Assembly: GCA_934162325.1 (NCBI GenBank) | Contig: CAKPIH010000026.1 | Coordinates: 1 to 18,091, forward strand | Direction: 5' to 3' | Length of the DNA: 18,091 nucleotides | Origin: an uncultured Bacilli bacterium | GTDB lineage: Bacteria > Bacillota_I > Bacilli_A > RF39 > UBA660 | Shown: positions 14,323-18,091 of the stretch, one piece after another | Layout: each line of letters begins with the position of its first letter | How positions within the stretch are numbered: the first letter of the stretch is position 1 | Translations under genes and position numbers: made by a program | Notes under the pieces: model-generated | What the model was told of the DNA's origin: nothing | What the model saw: the letters and a program-made list of their open reading frames with translations, nothing else | The model's database searches: none

Positions 14323-14680
14323 TTATTCAAATTCTTTAATTAAATATAACTTAAATGCTGGATCTATCCAGGAAGCAAATTCTAAAGCTATATCATGATG
14401 AGCAAATTGGTGTCATAGTAAATCTATTGTAAGGGACTTCATCAATTTTAATTCCGTGGGATTTCACAGAATTAAAATCAGAATTATTTAGTTCTTCCTA
14501 TAACGAATAGAATGAAAATGAATTTCTTGTTGACATCCAGTTTCTAATAACTCCAGACGGATCATTAGGGTTTATATAAGATGCTAAATCAGTTAAAGAA
14601 ATATAGTCAACACCATTAACTCTCATTACTTTAACTAAATTATCTTTTACATGCATTTTAGTTATAATTTTATCATTCAA
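14323..14680 (-). pseudogene. Decayed KilA-N domain protein gene
   Basis: It starts NDKIITKMHVKDNLVKVMRV and continues with YISLTDLASYINPND and VIRNWMSTRN, a clear KilA-N N-terminal half of phage-type DNA-binding proteins. The frame then meets TAG (14498-14500) at a place where the family has Trp (GLWEELNN-like), so this is probably a TGG to TAG change. The same frame continues EELNNSDFNSVKSHGIKID, EVPYNRFTMTP and stops at 14393-14395. In another frame AHHDIALEFASWIDPAFKLY, LIKEFE, stop (14323-14325) gives the C-terminal end of the domain. The middle, including the usual GRYGGTY region, is missing. It therefore has a nonsense mutation, an internal deletion and a frameshift. The visible start is TTG at 14680. 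Confidence 0.85.
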
Positions 14681-14718
14681 TATAGCCTACTTCCTTTCTA
14701 TTGTTTACTATTACTTTC

Positions 14719-14741
14719 TTTCACTTCCTCACTTACTTATT
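14719..14741. repeat. Right copy of imperfect direct repeat flanking the KilA-N remnant
   Basis: TTTCACTTCCT (14719-14729) and ACTTATT (14735-14741), matching the copy at 14291-14309. On the minus strand it begins directly after the -10 of the promoter at 14739-14767. Confidence 0.6.
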
Positions 14742-14767
14742 ATAATATATTTTTAATTACTTGTAAA
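14739..14767 (-). promoter_or_regulatory. Promoter upstream of the KilA-N remnant and hisS operon
   Basis: TTTACA (complement of 14762-14767), 17-base spacer, TATAAT (complement of 14739-14744). No terminator is seen before the thioredoxin-like gene, so it probably drives the operon through the remnant. A weaker TTGAAT/TAAGTA pair (complement of 14325-14330 and 14302-14307) lies closer to that gene. Confidence 0.65.
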
Positions 14768-15508
14768 TTAGTAAAAGACATTCTTTAGATATAATCCTTC
14801 TGGATTAGCAGTCTTCATGGCTTCTCTTCGATCTTCTTTTTCTAATATCTTTATTATATCTTCACTCTTTAGTTTTCCTTCTCCTACCGCTATTAGGGTT
14901 CCTACCATATTTCTTACCATATATCTTAAGAATCCTGTTCCAACAAATACTAAAGTTATTTTATTGATATCTTTGGTATCTCTTATTAAATTGGTTTGAG
15001 ATATTGTTCTTACATAATCGTCTTTTTCTTCATCAGTCTTAGTAAATGATTTAAAGTTATGTGTACCTTCAAAGTATTTCATAGCCCTTTCCATTTCTAC
15101 AACATCTAATTTATTATTATGTTGATAGACATAGTTTCTTTCTAATGGGTTATATTCGCCCATATTTAATATATAGATATATTCTTTTCCTATCGCAGAA
15201 AATCTTGCATGAAAGTCACTACTTACCTCTTCTACTTTTCTTACAAAAATATCTTTAGGAAGAAGACTATTTAATCCTTTGGCTAATTTTTCTAAAGTGA
15301 TATTCATATCTAAATCAAAGTGAATTTTTTGAGCCATAGCATGGACTCCAGCATCTGTTCTTCCAGAAGCATGAATATCTATTTTTTTTCCTCCACTTAT
15401 TTCTTTTAATGCTTTTTCTATTTCTCCTTGAACAGTACGCATCTTTGGTTGTTTTTGATAACCAGAGAAGTCTGTTCCATCATAACTTACTGTTATTAAG
15501 TATCGCAT
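14768..15508 (-). CDS. truA: tRNA pseudouridine(38-40) synthase TruA
   Basis: 246-residue enzyme that makes pseudouridine at positions 38-40 of the tRNA anticodon stem. N terminus VSYDGTDFSGYQKQP and the catalytic motif ASGRTDAGVHA with Asp52 are diagnostic, and GTGFLRYMVRNMVGTLI occurs in the C-terminal half. The ATG has AAGGAGG about seven bases upstream, 12 bases after ecfT. The ecfA1-ecfA2-ecfT-truA order is typical of Firmicutes; the rplM-rpsI pair that often follows truA is absent here. No clear terminator follows, and the next promoter starts at the last bases of the gene. Confidence 0.97.
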   Translation of the reverse strand: MRYLITVSYDGTDFSGYQKQPKMRTVQGEIEKALKEISGGKKIDIHASGRTDAGVHAMAQKIHFDLDMNITLEKLAKGLNSLLPKDIFVRKVEEVSSDFHARFSAIGKEYIYILNMGEYNPLERNYVYQHNNKLDVVEMERAMKYFEGTHNFKSFTKTDEEKDDYVRTISQTNLIRDTKDINKITLVFVGTGFLRYMVRNMVGTLIAVGEGKLKSEDIIKILEKEDRREAMKTANPEGLYLKNVFY

Positions 15509-15520
15509 AATCTTTCCTCC

Positions 15521-16255
15521 TTAATAAAATATTACTATACTTAGTATTAATATATTTAAAACTAGTAATAAACTATCTTTTTTCTTCCATTTATTAGTTC
15601 TTAAATTAGTTCTAGACTTTCCATAATTATATAGTCTTAAATCCATGATATCTCCTAGTGACTCAGACTTCTTTAATGATAAAACAAACATTGGTATAAA
15701 GACTCCTACTAAAGTGGATATTTTATCTTTGATGTTTTTATTATCAAAGTTTATTCCTCTCATCTTTTGGGCTTTTATTATTCTATCTGCTTCCATAGTA
15801 AGAGTTGGTATATATCTAATTGTTAATGTTATTATCATAGCTATATCATTTACTGGTATATAATTATTAAATGGTCTTAACATTCTTTCAATACCATAGG
15901 TTATTTCACTAGTACTAGTAGTATAAGTTAAAGCACTACTATAGATTATGATAAATATTAATTTATATAAATCATAGATGGTATTATTTATATTAAATAT
16001 TAAATCTATTATTAAGATAAATACTAAAAATATTTTTATACTATATATATTTCTTAGATATGTTAAGATATTTATATCACTATATATCATCATAAGTATT
16101 AAATAACTTGTTAACATTATTATATCTTTATAACTATCAATAAAGAAAATACTTACTATCATTATTAGTAGGGATATTATTTTAAATACTGGACTTAATT
16201 TATGAACTACTGAATCTCTTTCATAATACTTACCAAAATTTATATTAGTTAACAT
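15521..16255 (-). CDS. ecfT: ECF transporter transmembrane component EcfT
   Basis: 244-residue membrane protein linking the two ATPases to vitamin- or metal-binding S components. It has several N-terminal helices and the coupling-helix motifs AQKMRG (163-167, R166) and MDLRLYNYG (204-212, R207). The first keeps the x-R-G form; in the second the usual A-R-G has become L-R-L, although the arginine that contacts the ATPases is retained. EPTLxxE-like text before the first motif reads RYIPTLTMEADRI, as in this family. The start overlaps ecfA2 by 11 bases, implying coupled translation. No S-component gene is in the window, so the substrate is unknown and the module may be shared (group II type). 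Confidence 0.9.
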   Translation of the reverse strand: MLTNINFGKYYERDSVVHKLSPVFKIISLLIMIVSIFFIDSYKDIIMLTSYLILMMIYSDINILTYLRNIYSIKIFLVFILIIDLIFNINNTIYDLYKLIFIIIYSSALTYTTSTSEITYGIERMLRPFNNYIPVNDIAMIITLTIRYIPTLTMEADRIIKAQKMRGINFDNKNIKDKISTLVGVFIPMFVLSLKKSESLGDIMDLRLYNYGKSRTNLRTNKWKKKDSLLLVLNILILSIVIFY

Positions 16256-17027
16256 TACGATAGATATCTTTCATTAACTCTTTGATATCAAAGGTCATTT
16301 CTAAGTTTATATTTTTCTTTTTATTGGCAGTATTTATGAAATCTACTATTTGCGGTATGGAAATACCTGCATTTTTTACTTTATCCATATTAGTCATAAG
16401 TTCTTTATTTGTCCCTTTACTAGTTATTTTACCTTTCTTTAAGATAACATAATTATCTGAAATCTTTAAAGCAAATTCTATATTACTAGTAAATATTATT
16501 ATTGTTTTATGATAGTTATTTTTTAGTCTTTTTAATAATTTTATTAGATATTCTTCTTTTTTGTTATCTAAGTAGATAGTGGGTTCATCTATAATAATTA
16601 GCTTTGGATTTAGTGATAGAACTACTCCTAGTGAAAGAAGAGATTTCTCACCACTAGATAAATTAAAGGGATTCTTATCTAGATAACTATTATCTAAACC
16701 AATCATTTTTAGGGTATCTTCAATTCTTTTTTCGATATTATCTACTTTATAATTATATTTATTTAAACCAAAAGATAATTCTTCTTTGACATTACTAAAG
16801 ATAAATGATTCTTCAGGATTTTGAAAAACATATCCTAATTCTCTTCCGATATAACTATTAGTAATTGTACCAGTATAATCAGTTATTAAACCAGATAATA
16901 AATAACTTAGAAGGGTTTTACCACTACCAGAAGATGATATAACAGTAGTTATTTTTCCTTCGGTAAATTCATAACTTATATTTTTTAGTTTATCTTGGTA
17001 TGATACTTTATCTAATTTTATGGCCAT
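16245..17027 (-). CDS. ecfA2: ECF transporter ATPase EcfA2
   Basis: 260-residue ABC ATPase. Walker A SSSGSGKT (31-38, first Gly replaced by Ser), Q-loop Q69 in VFQNPEES, signature LSSGEK (123-128), Walker B LIIIDEPT (143-150, E148) and D-loop YLD (152-154) are present. The switch histidine is missing: IIIFTSN has Ser181 where THD is expected. The C-terminal extension fits EcfA. It overlaps ecfA1 by ten bases; GGGGAGG lies about 13 bases upstream, so translation is probably coupled. With EcfA1 it should form the heterodimer that powers EcfT. Calling this one A2 rests on order and the partner's typical A1 sequence. Confidence 0.88.
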   Translation of the reverse strand: MAIKLDKVSYQDKLKNISYEFTEGKITTVISSSGSGKTLLSYLLSGLITDYTGTITNSYIGRELGYVFQNPEESFIFSNVKEELSFGLNKYNYKVDNIEKRIEDTLKMIGLDNSYLDKNPFNLSSGEKSLLSLGVVLSLNPKLIIIDEPTIYLDNKKEEYLIKLLKRLKNNYHKTIIIFTSNIEFALKISDNYVILKKGKITSKGTNKELMTNMDKVKNAGISIPQIVDFINTANKKKNINLEMTFDIKELMKDIYRNVN

Positions 17028-17830
17028 AATTTATCCATTACCTCCCCACTATCAAAATATACTTTGTCTAATAAATCATATAACATTAAATTATGAGATA
17101 ATTTGACAATGAATGGTAAGTTAAAACCTAATTTTTCTAATTTTTCATCTTGATATATTTTTTCTTTTGTATCATACATAACGATCTTACCTTTATCTAA
17201 TACTAAGATATTATCTGATAATAAGGTATCTTCTAAATCATGAGTTATTAGTATAATAGTAAGTTTATATTCTTTTTGATACTCTTTTAATACTTTAAAG
17301 ATTAATTTCTTATCACTGGCATTTAATTTATATATTGATTCATCTAAAAGTAATATCTTTGGTTTATGTATAAGAGCAGAAGCTATCATTACTTTTTCTT
17401 TTTCAGAGTTTGTTAATTTATCAGGAGATAATTCTAATATGTCTTCTAATTTGAATTTCTTAGCTATCATATTTATACTTGAAGTCATTTCTTTTTTACT
17501 ATATTCTAGATTTTCTAAAGTAAAGGCTAAGTCATCTTTTACTGTTTCTCCTATAAAGTGATTATCAGCATTATCAAAACAAACCGAGAATTCTCTTCTT
17601 ATTTTTTTCATATAGAAGTCATTTAATAAATAACCATCTATTGCTATATATCCTTCAGCTTTATATAAACCTATTAGTATCTTAGCTAGAGTACTTTTAC
17701 CTGAACCATTCTTCCCTATAATAGTGGTAAAACTTCCCTCTTTTATTTCTAAATTAAAATTTCTAAATAAATAATCTTCTTTTTTATATTTAAATGACAT
17801 ATTCACTATCTTTATAATACTCTTCTCCAT
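17018..17830 (-). CDS. ecfA1: ECF transporter ATPase EcfA1
   Basis: 270-residue ABC ATPase. Walker A GKNGSGKST (39-47), Walker B ILLLDES (159-165, E164) and switch H197 in LITHD are intact. Other motifs are degenerate: the Q-loop is CFDNADNHFIGETV with Asp86 instead of Gln, the signature is LTNSE (139-143) instead of LSGGQ, and the D-loop is KLN instead of LDP. The DNHFIGETVKDDLAFTLEN stretch is typical of EcfA1. Start: the ATG at 17830 has GAGGG five bases upstream and lies just after the promoter; an in-frame start at 17932 lies before the promoter. It is the first gene of the ecfA1-ecfA2-ecfT-truA operon. Confidence 0.88.
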   Translation of the reverse strand: MEKSIIKIVNMSFKYKKEDYLFRNFNLEIKEGSFTTIIGKNGSGKSTLAKILIGLYKAEGYIAIDGYLLNDFYMKKIRREFSVCFDNADNHFIGETVKDDLAFTLENLEYSKKEMTSSINMIAKKFKLEDILELSPDKLTNSEKEKVMIASALIHKPKILLLDESIYKLNASDKKLIFKVLKEYQKEYKLTIILITHDLEDTLLSDNILVLDKGKIVMYDTKEKIYQDEKLEKLGFNLPFIVKLSHNLMLYDLLDKVYFDSGEVMDKLWP

Positions 17831-17851
17831 AACTTCCCTCTTGTATTTATT

Positions 17852-17880
17852 ATTATATATTAAATATATATAAAATTCAA
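17852..17880 (-). promoter_or_regulatory. ecfA1 operon promoter
   Basis: TTGAAT (complement of 17875-17880), 17-base spacer, TATAAT (complement of 17852-17857), about 15 bases of leader before the ribosome binding site. No riboswitch is apparent. Confidence 0.7.
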
Positions 17881-17970
17881 GGTTAGAAAAGGAAAAAATC
17901 TCTTTATTTGAAGATATTTTCTTTTGTATCACTTTGTGTATATTAGTATGAATACAAAAATATAATTAGT

Positions 17971-17993
17971 AAAGAAAAAGAGGATTAATCCTC
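17971..17993 (-). terminator. Terminator of the right-edge gene
   Basis: On the minus strand GAGGA, loop TTAA, TCCTC (17980-17993) followed by TTTTTCTTT. The stop codon of the partial gene (17985-17987) is in the loop. Confidence 0.75.
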
Positions 17994-18091
17994 ATTTAAA
18001 TATTTAACTAGAATATCATCTAATTTAGTTTTAGATATAGGTAATGTTAGGTACTCAATATTTTCTTTTTGATAATCATTTAGAGTAACTA
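17985..18091 (-). CDS. C-terminal end of an unidentified protein, partial
   Basis: 34 codons and a TAA stop are visible; the gene begins beyond the right edge. The end reads EYLTLPISKTKLDDILVKYL then NED. The rhythm recalls the last helix of receiver domains (a 'YLxKPIxxxxLxxxLxKYL' pattern), but the Lys before Pro is Leu here and too little is visible to name a family. The frame is supported by the terminator hairpin placed at its stop, as in neighbouring genes. Confidence 0.5.
   Translation of the reverse strand, partial: VTLNDYQKENIEYLTLPISKTKLDDILVKYLNED

Noticed and set aside
17831..17932. N-terminal extension of EcfA1 from an in-frame start at 17932
   Set aside because: The extension overlaps the promoter (17852-17880), is low-complexity, and ABC domain homology begins after 17830.
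17985..18091. Receiver (response regulator) domain at the right edge
   Set aside because: Only 34 residues are visible and the conserved Lys of the KP motif is replaced by Leu; not enough to call.

Overview
The window is AT-rich, densely packed and dominated by minus-strand genes. Strong AAGGAGG-type ribosome binding sites, sigma-A-like promoters (TTGACA/TATAAT, mostly 17-bp spacers), Rho-independent terminators, a comEA-comEC pair, an ECF transporter module and a Cse60-like gene all point to a low-GC Firmicutes/Bacilli lineage, perhaps a gut relative of the Mollicutes. UGA is a stop (it ends eno) and Trp is encoded by UGG, so the Mycoplasma code is excluded. The assignment is inference from gene content and composition.

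Layout. (1) 1-505: the 5' part of a DUF1016/YhcG-like gene, then a spacer with three short imperfect hairpins, each preceded by AATTGG. (2) 503-5630: comEC and comEA (DNA uptake) from one promoter; a YigZ/IMPACT-family gene convergent with trpS; and a CmpB-family membrane protein convergent with a flippase. (3) 5635-9846: a Wzx/MATE-like flippase, a spacer with two hairpins sharing a CCTTAGG core, a Cse60-like gene, a lipoprotein translationally coupled to enolase, and khpA-rpsP. (4) 9881-11960: a SipW-type surface protein divergent from a membrane-anchored beta-lactamase-fold hydrolase, then a spacer with a third CCTWAGG-core hairpin. (5) 11952-14767: the hisS operon (a thioredoxin-like membrane protein, an NT5C-like HAD phosphatase, hisS), with a decayed KilA-N gene wedged between its promoter and first gene. 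(6) 14768-17880: ecfA1-ecfA2-ecfT-truA, the usual Firmicutes order for the vitamin/metal ECF energizing module. The end of another minus-strand gene closes the window.

Most genes are housekeeping. The observations most worth follow-up are: the hairpin families in the spacers (variable paired stems, conserved tip, one unpaired or mismatched position near a three-base loop); ECF ATPases whose lost motifs fall on the same composite nucleotide site; the KilA-N pseudogene flanked by an imperfect direct repeat of the leader of the gene it separates from its promoter; a ComEA with a four-cysteine insert; and the repeated placement of stop codons inside terminator hairpins.
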